From Cephalopachus bancanus (taxonomy: Eukaryota; Chordata; Mammalia; Primates; Tarsiidae), in NCBI GenBank assembly GCA_027257055.1, contig JAPVLO010000007.1, positions 620,001 through 684,000 of the forward strand: a DNA stretch of 64,000 bases, written 5' to 3'. The notes under the pieces were generated by a model, which saw nothing but the letters and a program-made list of their open reading frames with translations, made no database searches and had not been told where the DNA came from. Position numbers and translations under genes: made by a program. Shown here piece by piece: positions 35,588 to 49,964 of the stretch (positions are counted from its first letter, which is position 1; each line of letters opens with the position of its first letter).

Positions 35588-37623
35588 CTGCTGGCCAGAG
35601 AGAGGAAGTAAGTCCTTCCACATCCCACTGCTTGACATTAGGGCCTCCCAGGGTATTCTGCATCTCTCTTCTTTGATCCTGCCTGTCTCAGCTGGGGCAT
35701 CAGAGAAATGTGCCTGGGCCCTGTGAATCTCGGTCACTCCTCAGAATTCCCATCTGGTTCCTCTGGGCCTGCAGTGGACTCTGGAGGACATCAGGATCAG
35801 CCTTTGGTTGGAGGTCTGACCTCTAGATGAGCTGAGACCAGTGAAGACAGAAAAACACAAGTCACGGAGGATGGCACTGCTCCCTGAATGGGCTCCTCAC
35901 TGGAGCTCAGGGAGGGGACCCCGCTCCATTGCACCCTTCTTCTCTGCTGCCTGTGACCACTTCCTTAGCTCAATGTGACCTCTTCATTTTGCAGATGAGG
36001 AAATGAGGCCGAACGGTTCATCCGGGCAGGAACCACGGGTTAGTACCTCAAGCAGGTATATGATCGAGGATACTTTCTAAAACTCCAGCAGGCTGTGGGG
36101 AGTGGGGCCTGTTTTTCCACTTTGGGGTAATGAATTTGGACTTTAGGCTGCAGGCTCTCTGTCTCCCAGCGTCCCCCATTGAGAGGTCTGTTCCCGTTCA
36201 GCCAAGGCCACTGACTTCCTCTTTTCTGGCCTCCCTTGATAAACTCACCTTTCTCCCCCAAGGACAAAGAAAAGAGGGAGCTGCTGTGTGCTTCTCTGGG
36301 GGCTCAGGCGCAGGGAAAATAGGAGCGCCTTCAGGGAGGATGGTGACTCATTCCCCGACCCAGGGCCCGCACCGGCCAGGGCAGAGGGGCCCTCAGGAAG
36401 ACCTGGGCTTTTGTTCCCTTTGGGACCAAAATGAATCACCCATGTCATGAAGTCACACCAGCCAGTCCCAAACTTTCCCAACTGGAACCACCTGGTAGCA
36501 TCACACATGAGGTGAGGTCCTATTGGCAGGCACAGACCAGGGCTGAAGGCCGGGCCGGCTCTGTGCCCTCAGTGTGGCTCTTGGAAGAGGCCAGTGGGAC
36601 CATGTTCTCCTTGGAGCAGTGTGGAACCCAGAACCGGAAGAGGGCGGTCAGGCACAAGGCCTTGAAAGGAATCACTCAGCAAGTTGGGAGCCACCCACCC
36701 AAGCATACTCTACAGTGCGCAGGACGCCAGGCATCACATCCAAATGACTCAGGGCATCAATTCAGGCAGATGGTCAGCTGGCATTGACTGGACACCTGCC
36801 AGGGGCCAGGTGTCCTGCGTTCAGTCTCTTCCCCAGACCCTGCAAAGGAGGAAGAGGATCCTCATTTCACAGACAGGGAAACCGAGGCATGGCCTGCCTC
36901 CCGCAGGCGGGAATCCAGTCCAGAGCCGCCTGGTCCCGCCTGTCTTCCTTGGATGCTTTCACTCCAGGGCCTAGTCCTCATCTATGGGCCCTGGAGGCCC
37001 ATGTCACACGTCACCACCTGGGCTGGCCTCGGAGGGCCCAGAAAGTCCGAGAATTTTCTCAATAAAGCAGCCTGGGTTATTTCAGAGGAAGTACCTGCCG
37101 CATGGAGAAGCAGAGACTCGGGCCTGTCCTTGGGGGCCCCAGCATTCCAGAGGCTAGATGTGTGTGCCTGACATCACCCGCCCAGCTGTGGCCGCAGTCC
37201 AGGCCATGCTCTGCTGGCCTGCAGCCCTGGCCCTTCCACACTCCCCCTCCTCTGTTCCTCGGCATGAAGGAGGCTGAGCGGTGCTGGCAGTGGGTCCTCA
37301 GCATCTGGCAGAACATTCTGCCCCAGAGCTGAGCTCCTCTCCCCCTGCAGCCATCCCTGGGGACGGCCAGTAACTCATATTTCCATTTTCAATACAGGGC
37401 CAGGCACCGGATCACTCCATGACAACCGGGACTGGCTATGTGGTGTAGGGATCCAGGACAAGGGCTGTGACATCAGATGGATCTGAGTTCAAATCCTCCT
37501 GTGCTGAGTGTTCAGGTTGTGTGATTTCAGGTGACTAGCTCACCTTCTTTGAGCCTCTGCTTCCCCGTGTGTAAATGGAGGCCACAGCTGTCAATTTGGA
37601 TTTCTTTTCTTTTTCTTTTTCTG
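35588..37623. other. Unique sequence
   Basis: A MIR-like stretch lies at about 36800-36900 ('ggaagaggatcctcatttcacagacagggaaaccgagg'). No other feature is recognised. Confidence 0.4.
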
Positions 37624-37920
37624 CTTTTTTTTTTTTTAAGTTGGAGTCTCACTCTGTCACCCAGACTGGAGTACTATGGCATGCTCACAGCCACCGCAGC
37701 CTCGACCTGCTGGGCTCAGGCGATCCATCTGCCTCAGCCTTCCAAGTAGCTGGAACTACAGGTGCGTGCCACCACACCCAGCTTATTTTTTTGTTTATTG
37801 CAGAGACAAGTTCTTGCCAAATTGCCCAGGGTGGTCTTGAACTCCTGGGCTCAGGCAATCCTCTTGCCTTGGCCTCCCAAAGTGCTGGGATTACAGGCAT
37901 GAGCCTGTAATGCCCAGCCT
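37624..37920 (-). mobile_element. Alu, reverse
   Basis: It runs from oligo-T and 'aagttggagtctcactctgtcaccc' to 'gagcctgtaatgcccagcc'. Confidence 0.9.
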
Positions 37921-38069
37921 AGGTTGTCTTTTTATTGCAAAAGTTCCTTCCCGTTTGCTTAAAGCTCAGAAAAATGAGCCATTCTCTCCCATCCATCAGT
38001 TTCCTTTTGTATCATCACCTTTCATAAGCTAAGAAGAGAGGAAGTTGATACTCGGGTTTTGAAATGGAA

Positions 38070-38255
38070 TAGTATATTCATGTACCATTTATTATGTGTT
38101 AGGGATCTATTACTAGGTGCTATTGTCATCCCTATTTTACAGACTAGACCCAGAGAGGTAAAACGACTTGCCCAAGGTCACCCAGCCAGGGAGTGGCAGG
38201 CCTGAGATTCACACCCAGGCTGTCTGGCCTCAGGGTCTAGGTTATTAATCACGAT
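38070..38255 (+). repeat. MIR
   Basis: The core reads 'cagactagacccagagaggtaaaacgacttgcccaaggtcacccagccagggagtggcagg'. Confidence 0.75.
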
Positions 38256-38547
38256 GCTGAGAAAAGTAATGAGATGAAACAAGTAAAGCACATGGGCCCA
38301 TGGTGAGCTCCAAATAAGTGTTTGCTGTCTATATTATTACTACAATTGCTTTGCCATCATCATGTCTGAGTCTCATTCTTGCCCACAAGAAGCGGGACAG
38401 TGTTTCCTGTCCTTCCGGCCAACTCCAACACCAAGAGGCTCTTGAGTTAAAGAGGGTGTTGGGCCACCCCCGTGTGTGGGTCCCTGCATGCTAATTGGAT
38501 GTTCTTACAATGTAGCCTTGAGCAGTCAACCTCACACCTCTGTTAGT

Positions 38548-38670
38548 AATAATACTTTCTTCCAGGGCCACGGTGAGAATTACATGAAATGACTCAGTGG
38601 CTGGCATGTTATTATTATTAGTGTCATAATGATTATGAAAATGACAATATAATAAATACCAGATGAATGG
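38548..38670 (+). repeat. Local duplicate, copy 1 (MIR-derived)
   Basis: It matches 40197-40318 closely over about 120 bases from 'taatactttcttccagggccac' to 'aataaataccaga', including a non-MIR tail (cataatga..tgaaaatgacaatataataaataccag). Confidence 0.75.
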
Positions 38671-39723
38671 TACAGACCTCAGTTTTCCCATCTGCCAAAC
38701 GGGGATGCAATTCCTTACCTCCAGAGTGGGAACAGGAGAGGGAGTGTCAGCTGTGACTTCAGGCTCCGTAAATGTCAGTGAGTTGTCACCGACCCTCCAT
38801 CCAGCCTGGACAGCTGGGCTCCCAAGCCCGGGTCTAACCCCTGGGCTCTGCTGCTTCCCTGAGAGAATGTTCCTCACAAAAGGTAGAGCCTGCAGTTGGG
38901 CCCCCAAACCTCCAAACCAAAAAGCCAGTGCCATGCCGGTGATAGAAGCCCTAGATGAGACCAAGCGTCCCATGAGGCTGCTGGTGAGAGGCTGGGTATG
39001 GGCTCATCAGGAAAAGACAGAGAGAAAGCAGAGCTTGTGATACAGATGAGGGACAAAGCAGAATCCAAAGGGATAGGCAGGAAGTCGAATAACGAGGGGC
39101 CCTTGATGTGCTTTGCCTCCATATGCCACCCCCAATTGACCTTTTTTATTGTCCTTCCTAGACTTTGTCTACCTCATTTAGTTTTTCTGTGGTCACTTTA
39201 TGGCCCAAAAGCCTTTCCTTTTCCTGTTCCAGGAGGATGAGTCCGGCCTCCTCTCACTGTTCTGGAGGCCACTGGCACGCTGAAGTCTTTCTTCTTTGAA
39301 CACACAAGGCTGCCATCCCTTCCCTCCTCCTGTTTCCAAGGTTCCAGCCTTGCCTGCTGTCAGGGCACAAAGGAGCTTGTCTCAGAAGGTATGAGAGGGA
39401 GGGAGGGTGAACACCACAGGCCCTTCCCCTGGTTAGTTACTCTCATGATCACCTCCAGCACCGGCCTGCGAGGAGGGCAGGGCCTGGCCTGGCCTGCAGT
39501 GGTAATCCCTTGCGTGTGTGTTGAGTGAATTTAATCGAACCCTTTGTCTGTAAGATTCTGTTAGTTCCACCTGAAAAAGAGTGATGAGGAGGTCTCATCT
39601 GACACATTCATCCTGAGCTATAGAGGGCATTTTTAAAAATGTCCTATCAAACATTTTCAGCTAGAAAATAAGTTCACTGGAATCTTCCAAGCCCACGCCT
39701 ATCACTTGCTTCCTGCATTCAGT
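38671..39723. other. Unique sequence
   Basis: No repeat or gene is recognised. Confidence 0.35.
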
Positions 39724-40026
<303 letters not shown>

Positions 40027-40196
40027 CACAACAAGAGTCAAGCACAGTGCCAGTAAGCCCTTGGAAACAGCTGCCTTTCCAGAGTCTGGCTGGGCTGACT
40101 TAGCTAACACCTAGACTTCATTGCTTACTTTGTGTTACCTTGAGCAAGAGTCTTAAACTCCTCGAGGCTCAGTTTTATTTTCTGTAAAATGGAACT

Positions 40197-40318
40197 AATA
40201 CTTTCTTCCAGGGCCACAGTATGAATTATAAGACATGACTCAAGTGACTGGCATGTTACTATTATTAAATGTCATAATGATCGTGAAAATGACAATATAA
40301 TAAATACCAGACTAATGG
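40197..40318 (+). repeat. Local duplicate, copy 2
   Basis: It is the partner of 38548-38670. Here the upstream MIR part ('gaggctcagttttattttctgtaaaatggaac') is kept, while copy 1 has lost it. Confidence 0.75.
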
Positions 40319-43300
40319 CCCAGACAACAACAAAGAGTGGATGCCTCTTCCTGGGTAGAGACTGGAGGGGCTGAAGCTGGTTTTTGGGAGAAGGTGGTTT
40401 TGGTGCTGAGCCCTGCGGGAGGGGCTGATTTCTATACCAGGAATGGCAAGCAGTGAATCAGTTCACAAGTAGAAAAATGAATGATTCAGAAGGTCACGAT
40501 AATAAAACAAACAAAGCATCTAAACCAAATGACTGAGTTCCTTAAAAATAGGACGTTGCATTGCCAAGCTAAGAAAGCATTAGTCAGGCGGGGGAGGTGT
40601 ACTGGGAAATTTCGCGCAGTTCAGCATTATTGAGAAGCCGTGGTTGTCGGGAGTCTTTGTGCGTGTTGCGCCATCCTGGGGGATTAAGGTCACCTGAACC
40701 TTGGTCCAGGGAGTGAAGGGAAAGTGTCCAGGATGGGATTGATATTAGGGGGGGAAAAAAGAAAAGCTTGAAAAGCAGAGCTGTCTCCAGGGAGAGCTGG
40801 GAAGCATGTTGGCGTCTGGCAGATCCTGGGAGCCATGATGGGCCCTCTGGAAGACAGGGACGCCGCCCACCAGGGTCCGGGCCTGATGTGTTCCTTCTCT
40901 CCCAGGCCTTGCCGTCTCTCCTCCTGTCCCCCACACTCTCCTGCAACAGGGACGCTCCGCTTCCCGCATCCAGCTGATGGGGCCAAGTAGATGGGGCTCC
41001 AGTCTCAGCTCTGCCACGTGCTTGCTGTGTGACCCTGGGCAAGTCACCCTACTGCTCTGTGCCTTCATTTTCCACCTATAAAAGGGAAGTTACACAAAAC
41101 TCACTTCACAGTTTTGGTGAGGAATAAATGAAACATGCTTGGCACATATGGTGCTCAGAAAAGGCTGGTTCCAGCACCTTCTCCTATCCTCTTCCTCCCT
41201 TGGCCTCATCCTTCCCTGTCTACTTGTTCTGGTGAGTTCCTGCTGGGGTGACCGGATTCTACAGGCAAATAATTGAATACCTACGGTCTGGTATTCTGCC
41301 AAAAGGTCATTGATTTATTTGTGTCATTCCACTCACACTTATAAATACCTACCATGTGACGAGCATCGTTCTTAGAATAAAGACCAAAATATGATATAAA
41401 GACAAAGCAGTGAGGGGTGTGCAGGGGTCAGAGAGGAAGGGCCAGCGAACTAGGAGGGAGACGTCAGCTCCTCAGTGTCCTCTGTGTGCCGGGCAGGGAG
41501 AAAGTCGCCAGGATGGGGAACATGGCCCCGCCCGGGCTGGGGAGGCGCCATGGCTCGGTGTGAGACAGACACGCATGCCCAGATGTCAGCTGTGGGGCCC
41601 ACAGAGGCTGTGGCTTCGTTGTCTCGAGCAAGCTGGGAAGACTTCTGAGAGTAGGTGGTAAAAGATGGTTGCTGAAAAATGAGTATTTACCAGGAAGGGC
41701 ATTTTAAACTGAGGAACAACCTATGCAAGGCATCAAAGAACAGCATCTGGGGAACAGTTGGCTGCCTCTTTAGGGGAACTGAAAGGAAACCTTTCCATTT
41801 GCTACAGGGCCAGGCCCTGAGTAAGGGCTCTGTTAAAGTGACTGACCACTTACTTAGCACACTGGCATTGGTAGATCATTCTTGAACTTGTTAGCCATGT
41901 TCCCAAGATTCACTAGGGCAGCCCCACCACCTTCCAGGACTAGGGAGCCTGAGGGTCAGAGGGAGGAAAGAAGTGAGCTTCAAACAGAGAGAGGCTGTGG
42001 GTGGGCCAGGTCAGGGCTCACTTCCTGCTTCGTGGGGGCCTGGGCAGTGTCCCCCTTCCCCAGGGCAGCACGTTCTGTTCCTTTGTCTGTACAGAACCTC
42101 CAGGCTTGGCCAGCCTGCTGACCAGGGCTTAGCTGACAGGAAAGTGGCCTGCACTGGGCCCAAGTCACCAGCTCTCCATGCTGTGCTGGGCCCTGGGGAT
42201 TCCGCTGGACCCGGGCAGCATTTAGAGAAGTACCAGGCAAGTCGGGGCCCATGCGGTCACTGCCTGTCAGGACTGTGCAGGGCAAGGGGAAGTGAGTGAT
42301 TGCGCACTGGGCAGTGGGAACCAAGTGCTCAGATGGTGGGACTCTTTCCCCAGTCTCTTCCCAGAAGGTGGTTACGTAATCGGGTCACTTGCATCTTTCA
42401 CAGATAGGTTTAGAGGGCCACTGTTGCTAGGCTTTGGTGACACAGAGGAGATAGATACAACACTTCTGCTTTGGGGAGGTGACATTCTGGCAGACAAATA
42501 AGTATACACGGGCGGTGTCCTGCATTCATTAAGTATTTGCTATATGCCAAGCTCCCGTCCCAAGCCCTGGACCAGCCTTATCTCACTCAATCCCCCATCA
42601 CTGTAGAAGGCCATCCTTACCATCCAATTTTACAGATGGCACTGTCCTGGCTTAAGGACCCCCAGCAGGAGGCCCCTCTCCAGATCTTCCCATGGTCCTT
42701 CTCAGTCTGAAGGTCCAACCGCCTCTCCAAGGGCAGTGAGTTGAGGTGGGGTACACACGGTGATACCTAGTCTTGTTCTCAGCGCCCAGTGACCTAATGG
42801 GTCAGGAATGAGGAGCCTGGCATCCTCTGATAACAGCCAGGCCCTGCCTGTCCTAAGCACTCTCTCGAACTCGCTGGAACTCAGAGCTTTCCAACGCTGC
42901 CAGGGCCTTGTAATCATTCGCTTTCCCAGCATTCTTTAATCATCGTCACTCCAGGCGTTAAATTGCTCATCTGTTTCTCCATTCTTTCGTGAATGAAGAA
43001 TTTCTTTCATTCTTTCAGGGTGAGCACAGCCCTTGGCCAAATTGTGCCTAAGTGAGCCCTCCCCAGTCACACACACACAACCTGCCCCCCCTTAACTGGT
43101 GAGCATTCTGCCATCCCTTCACTCAGTCACATATGCTAGATACTTGGGCCAGGAGCCCATGAGGAGGCAGAGGAAGAAGCAGTCATCTGTGGCAGGGCCC
43201 AGAGAGGCCGGCATGGGATGTAGGTAGGGCAGCCCAGAGGACTCACAGGGCTGAAAAAAACCACTGCCCACCATTGGCCGAGTCTGCAGAGCCAGTAGAG

Positions 43301-43512
43301 GTGTCCCCACCTCTTCAGATTTAGGGCTGTCTGGACAGAGAGGAGAGAAAAGGACAGGTGGCCTTCGGGGACCTGAACACAACCAGGGTTGCACCACAGG
43401 GTCTAGGGGATAAAGGACCAGGCAGCAGAAGGGCAAAGGCCAGCAAAGAGGCCAGGGTGGTCCAAAGGGCAAACTCATGAAAGGCCTTTGGAGTTGAAGT
43501 AAAGAATTTAAT
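40319..43512. other. Unique sequence with MIR traces
   Basis: MIR-like pieces are seen at about 41010-41150 and 42515-42650. The open frames around 40584-41068 and 41973-42324 have no recognisable domain, and I do not call them genes. Confidence 0.45.
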
Positions 43513-43823
43513 TCAGCCGGACACGGTGGCTCACACCTGTAACCCAAACCCTTTGGAAAGCCCAGACGAGCTTGCCTGAACCTAGGAGTTAGAGACCAGC
43601 CTGGGCAACATAGTGAGACCTCGTGTCTACAATGAACAAAAAACTTAGCCAGGTGTGGTGGTGCGTGCCTATAGTCTTGGCTACTCAGGAGGCTGAGGCA
43701 GAAGGATCGCCTGAGCCCAGGAGGTCGAGGCTGCGTTAGCTGTGAGCATATCACTGCACTCCAGTCTTCCAGCCTGGGCAACAGAGTAAGACTCAGACTA
43801 AAACAAAAAAAAAAAAAAAAAAG
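43513..43823 (+). mobile_element. Alu
   Basis: A full copy from 'cagccggacacggtggctcacacc' with linker 'acaatgaacaaaaaacttagcc' and an A19 tail. Confidence 0.9.
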
Positions 43824-43844
43824 GAATTTGATTAATTCAACAAA

Positions 43845-44060
43845 TTGCTGTTGAGCTGTCACTGGATCCTAGGAACTGTTGTAGGCATTGGAGACACCAC
43901 CAGACCACCACGGACAAGGAAGATGAACTCCTGCCCTCAGGGGAGTCTGTATTCTAGTGGGGGGAGTTGGAGCCTGATTGCACCCAGTCACAGGAACAGG
44001 CTGTTAGATCTTCTGGAATTTTCAGAGCCTTATGACGTCACGTGGGTAGCTTGAAATCAG
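43845..44060. repeat. L2-like fragment
   Basis: The text 'ttgagctgtcactggatcctaggaactgttgtaggcattgg...ctcaggggagtctgtattctagtgggggg' is typical of L2 3' ends. Confidence 0.55.
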
Positions 44061-44377
44061 CCGTGGTAGGCATGCTTATGCCACAGAAATTTGCACTGAA
44101 AAGCAGCCTCCCCCATCCACAGCCACCCAAAGCTGATTGTTAGATGTTGTTAAACAATGCCAGTGCACCGCAAGGGAGATGTGCAACAAACAAGCAGTCA
44201 GGTAAGTAAACATGGTGATGACAAATTGTGTATTAAGGAAAAATCAGCAGGGCTTATGTTAGATGGGGACCCATGGGGGTGGTGCAGTCAGGCAGGACTT
44301 CCGGGAAGTGAGGTCACCTGAGCTGATGTCTAGACCCTGAGAAGGAACCAGACTTTTGAAGAGTTGGGACAGTGTTA
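44061..44377. other. Unassigned sequence, possibly L2
   Basis: It likely continues the L2 remnant near 44165-44340 but is too diverged to be sure. Confidence 0.3.
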
Positions 44378-44757
44378 TAGGCTGAATTGTGACCCCCCCC
44401 CTCAAAATTCATATGCAGAAGCCCTAATGGCCAGTACTTTTGAATGCGACTGTATTTGGAGATAAGCCCTATAAAGAGGTGATTAAGTTGGCCTGGGTTA
44501 TTGTGGTGGGCCCTCATCTAATATAACTGATGTCCTCAGCAGAAAAGAAGATCAGGGCACACAGAGAGACGCCAGGGGTACGTGGGCACAGAGAAAACAC
44601 CATGTGAGAACTCTGCAAGTCAAGGTCAGACCATGCCTGCTGGCACCTTAATCTTGGACTTCCAGCCACAGACCTGCGAGGAATGAACTTTTGTTTCAGA
44701 CACCCAGTCTGTGGGATTTTTGTTGTCGCAGCCCTAGAAACTAATATAGACAGTATT
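44378..44757 (+). mobile_element. MaLR/MLT-like LTR
   Basis: It runs from 'tataggctgaattgtgaccccc' to 'cagccctagaaactaatatagac', with 'tggtgggccctcatctaatataactgatgtcc' in between. Confidence 0.6.
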
Positions 44758-44857
44758 CCAGGTAGTAGGGACAGCAAATGTCACTGCCCTGAGGACACAA
44801 AAGAGGATCAGTGCATCGGCAGCACTGTTAGGGAAGAGGGGCTTTGATGAGGTACTT

Positions 44858-45000
44858 AAAAAAAAAAAAGATGTTTGTAAAGATGGGATCTTGCTGGGTT
44901 GCCCAGGCTGGACTTGAACTCCTGGGCTCAAGCAATCCTCCTGCCTCAGTCTCCCAAGTAGCTGGGATTTACAGGTGTATGCCATTGTGCCTGGCTAAGG
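44858..45000 (-). mobile_element. Alu monomer fragment, reverse
   Basis: A single arm only ('gatgggatcttgctgggttgcccaggctgg...gccattgtgcctggc'). Confidence 0.8.
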
Positions 45001-45099
45001 TACTTAGTACTTATTTGAGTTAGTGACTTATTTGCAGAGGTTTTTTTAAAAATACATTGGTGATTTTATAAATGTGATTTTTTGATAATCTCCAATATT

Positions 45100-45560
45100 T
45101 TGAAATTTTTAAACTTTTAATTGATACATAATAATTATGCATATTCATGGGGTACATGTGATAGTTCAGTACATGAATCAATGGGTAATGATCAAATCAG
45201 AGTAACTGGCATATCCACAGGATCAAACATTGATCATTTCTTTGTGTTGAGAACCTTCAGAATCCTCTCTTCTGGCCACTTCAGAATTAACAAATTACTG
45301 CTGACTGTAGTCATCCTACCATGTGACAGAACACTGGAGCCTCGCCCTCCCGTCTGCCAGTGTGTTTGTGCCATCAGCCAGCCTCTCCCTCGTCCTCTCT
45401 CTCTCCTTTCCCCAGCCTCTGGACCCACTCTTCCACTCTGCTTCTATGGAATCAACTTCTCTAGCTTGCGCATGCTAGAGCTAGTCCTTCTGTGCCTGGC
45501 TCGTTTCGCTTCACAGTGTCCTCTGTTTGAAGAGTATAGGCAAGAAGTAGCAACACAGAG
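45100..45560 (-). mobile_element. L1 3' part, reverse
   Basis: The plus strand reads the complement of an old L1 3' region ('cataataattatgcatattcatggggtac...aatgatcaaatcagagtaactggcatatcc...catttctttgtgttgagaaccttcagaatcctctcttc...tgtgcctggctcgtttc'). The 165-codon frame here is not a gene. Confidence 0.75.
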
Positions 45561-45789
45561 CTCGGCTGTCGTCATTTCTTCCGTGGCCAGGTTACATGGG
45601 GATCTGCTGAAATGGTGAACATTTCAACTGTAAACCACCCGAAATACAATGAAATGTAAGAGCAGCTCTGGAGAATAGTGGCAAGAAAGAGTAATTTCGC
45701 TTAGAACAAGCCAAGTCCAAGGTGGATGGTTGATGGTTGGACGTGCCTCCCCCGCTGTAAGGAGCGAAGATGAAATACACACAGAAATC

Positions 45790-46230
45790 AACTTCGGTGT
45801 TCAATTCACTTCAACAGACATCTAGTGAGCCGTCCCTGGTGTGCCGGGCTTTGTCCTAGGTTCTGGGATCACAGAGATTTAAAAACAGCGACAGAAATCC
45901 CTGCATCATGAAGTTGGCATTCTGGGTGGGGGCGGGGAGTCTGCAAACAATTCAGTAAAACACAGGTTACACGTCAGATGAAGTATGGGAAAATAAAGCA
46001 GGGGAGGGCCTGAGAGGGCTTCCTTGTTCATGAGGACAGCAGGAAGATCTCATGGGGTTGTGACACCGAAGTGAGGACCCCGAGAAGGGCAGGCACTGCC
46101 TCTGTGAACCCCAGTGAGATGAGGGTCCCCAGGGGCGTTGTAAGCAGGAGAGAGATGATCACTCCAACTGCTGTACTAAAGACAGATGCACACGGAGAGA
46201 CAGGGAGCCCAGGCGGGAGGCCACCTTGAG
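45790..46230. repeat. L2 fragment
   Basis: The text 'gtgtgccgggctttgtcctaggttctgggatcacagag...' followed by 'gaagtatgggaaaataaagcaggggagggcctgagagggcttcc' is L2-like. Confidence 0.6.
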
Positions 46231-46439
46231 AATCCAATAGATGAACTTTAAAACACTGAGGGGCAGTGGCAGGCTCTTCTCACCACTGAAACCACAAGTG
46301 GAAATAAGAGCCACGGCTCCTGACACGCATATCTTGGGAGATTCTAGAACATCATGGCTGGTGTAGCCGTCCAGGAGACAGCACTGGATTGGAAAACAAG
46401 GCTGCAGAACAGCACAATCCATACTGTGTACGAAAGGTT

Positions 46440-46870
46440 AGTAGGTGATAGAAAAATAGATAGACGACAGATACAGATAGGTAGAGAAATAGACAGAGGC
46501 CAGATGCGGTAGTTCACACCTGTAATTCAGCACTTTGGTAGGCCTTGCCTGAGGCCAGGAGTTCGAGACCAACCTGGGCAACATAGCGAGACCTCAAAAA
46601 ATTAGCCACACCCGTTGTTCCAGCTATTCAGGTGGCTGGGGCAGGCAGATCACTTGAGTCCAGGAGTTCAAGGCTATGGTGAGCCGAGATCATGCCACTG
46701 CACCCCAGCCTGAGTAACAGAGTGAAGCCCTGTCTCAAAAAACAAAAACAAACAAACAAAAATAGATGAATGGTAGATAGGTAGATGATAGATCTGTAAA
46801 TGCTAAAGATACAGTAGATAGAAAATTAATAGAGAGTCGGAAGGAAGGAAAGGAGAAGAGAGAGGAAGGG
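46440..46870 (+). repeat. GATA/GAAG-type simple repeat split by an Alu
   Basis: Degenerate agatagata-like units at 46445-46495 resume at 46763-46800 after the Alu, followed by ggaaggaaaggag purine-rich repeats to about 46870. Confidence 0.7.
46496..46762 (+). mobile_element. Alu (old)
   Basis: It has internal deletions in the left arm and linker, from 'aggccagatgcggtagttcacacc' to 'ccctgtctcaaaaaacaaaaac'. Confidence 0.85.
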
Positions 46871-47059
46871 AAAGGAAAGAAGACATGGCACCCATCTGGA
46901 ACAGGCCCCTTCAACTGTTCTGCCGCCCTGAGGCCAGTCTCAGCGTAACCTATCTCCCCACACACCACAAACCTAGCCCTAAGTATTGCCAAATGTGTGG
47001 GATCTAAAATTTTTTTCTTTTTAAAAATTTTTTATTATTTATTATTTTTTATTATTTTT

Positions 47060-47341
47060 ATTTTTTGAGTTGGAGTCTCACTCTGTCGCCCAGACTGGAG
47101 TGCAGTGGCCGCTCCCGACCACCACAGCCTCGACCTGCTGGGCTCCGGCAATCCTTCCTCCTCAGCCTTCCAAGTAGCTGGAACTACAGGCGCGCTACCA
47201 CGCCTGGCTAATTTTTTATTTATTGTAGAGATGAGGTCTTGCCAAGTTGCCCAGGCGGGTCTCGAACCCACAGGCTCAGGCAATCCACTCACCTCAGCCT
47301 CCCAAAGGCGTGGGATTACAGGCTGTGCCACTGAGCCCCGC
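47060..47341 (-). mobile_element. Young Alu, reverse (left arm of inverted pair)
   Basis: It reads 'gagttggagtctcactctgtcgcccagactggag...ccgctcccgaccacc' to 'gccactgagccccgc'. It faces the forward Alu at 47374. Confidence 0.92.
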
Positions 47342-47373
47342 TATTTTTTTCTTTATTATGAAATATACATATA

Positions 47374-47658
47374 GCCGGGCTTGGTGGCTCAGCCTGTAAT
47401 CCCGCGCTTTGGGAGGCCAAGGTGAGTGAATTGCCTGACCCCGCGGGTTCGAAACCCGCAGGAGTAAATTGGCAAGACCTCATCTCTACAATAAGTCAAA
47501 AATTAGCCGGGCACGGAAGCGCGCACCTATAGTTCCGGCCACTTGGAAGACTGAGGCAGAAGGATCGCCAGAGCCCAGCAGGTCGAGGCTGCGGTTGCCG
47601 GGAGCGGCCACTGCACTCCAGTCCGGTCGACAGAGTGAGACTCCAACTCAAAAAAAAG
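47374..47658 (+). mobile_element. Young Alu with 14-bp target duplication
   Basis: The duplication gaaatatacatata occurs at 47360-47373 and 47662-47675. The body has 'gccgggcttggtggctcagcctg' and 'cccgcgggttcgaaacccgc'. Confidence 0.94.
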
Positions 47659-47679
47659 AGAGAAATATACATATAAAGC

Positions 47680-49051
<1,372 letters not shown>

Positions 49052-49366
49052 ATGCCCTGTGCGTTGGGAGCCCAAGGCAGAAGAATGGCTTGATGTCAGG
49101 AGTTCAAGACCAGCCTGGGCTACTTAGCGAGACTTCATCTCTACAAAAAAAAAAATTTTTTTTTAAAGAAATTAGCTGGATATAATGGCATGTGCCTATA
49201 ACCCCAACTTCTCAAAAGACTGAGGTAGGAGGATCACTTAAGACTAGGAGTTCGAGGTTATGGTAAGCTGATTGTACCACTGCACTCTAGCCTGGGTGAT
49301 AGAATGAGATCCTGTCTCTTTAAAAAAAAAAAAAGAAAGAAAGAAAGAAAGAAAAAAAAAAAAGGA
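49052..49366 (+). mobile_element. Alu fragment with AAAG-rich tail
   Basis: The left head is missing. It runs from 'gcgttgggagcccaaggcagaagaatgg' to a tail that has expanded into (gaaa)n at 49334-49352. Confidence 0.8.
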
Positions 49367-49439
49367 AGAATGATTCCTACCCTGCAATTTTGTATCTTGA
49401 ATCACCAAAATGAGTAAGACACACAATAGGAATTTGGTC

Positions 49440-49640
49440 ACTGGTAGGGGGAGGCCGGATTATGCAGGACCTAGAAAAGCAGACTAACAAACTTAGACTT
49501 TATCCTGAGGGAACTGGGGAGCCATAGAAGTCTCCAAGCAGGGGCGGCACTATCAGGTGGTAGAGTTGAGATATGGGAAAGCTTACTCAGGTAGCAAGAC
49601 AGGGAGAGGCAGGAGGCAGGGAGACCAGGGAGCAGCTCTA
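49440..49640. repeat. L2-like fragment
   Basis: The text 'attatgcaggacctagaaaagcag...actttatcctgagggaactggggagcc' is typical. Confidence 0.5.
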
Positions 49641-49964
49641 AGACCTGAACTCAGGCAGTGGTTGGGGGATGGGGAGGAAGAAACAGATTAAAGCTCCAAC
49701 CTGAAAGCGGCAACCTCAGGACAGGAGGTGTCCTCGCACTCCACTCTGCTGGCAATGGGAGGGTCTGCAAGTCCTCTGGCCAGCACTGACCACCTGGCTT
49801 TCACCCTGGCAAAGGGGCAGGAGGAAGAATTGTGTGAGAGGGAGAGAAGGTGAAACAGAAGACAGAAATCTTGATTTTTCTTTCCCTATTTTTCAAACAC
49901 TGATTTCAGCTAGAACAATCAATACATAGCAAAATAAAGAAAAGTCAAAATTTTGTTGAGAAAT

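Noticed and set aside
43119..43862. 247-codon minus-strand frame
   Set aside because: Its first third is antisense Alu and the remainder has no recognisable domain.
45121..45618. 165-codon plus-strand frame
   Set aside because: It lies in the complement of an old L1 3' region.
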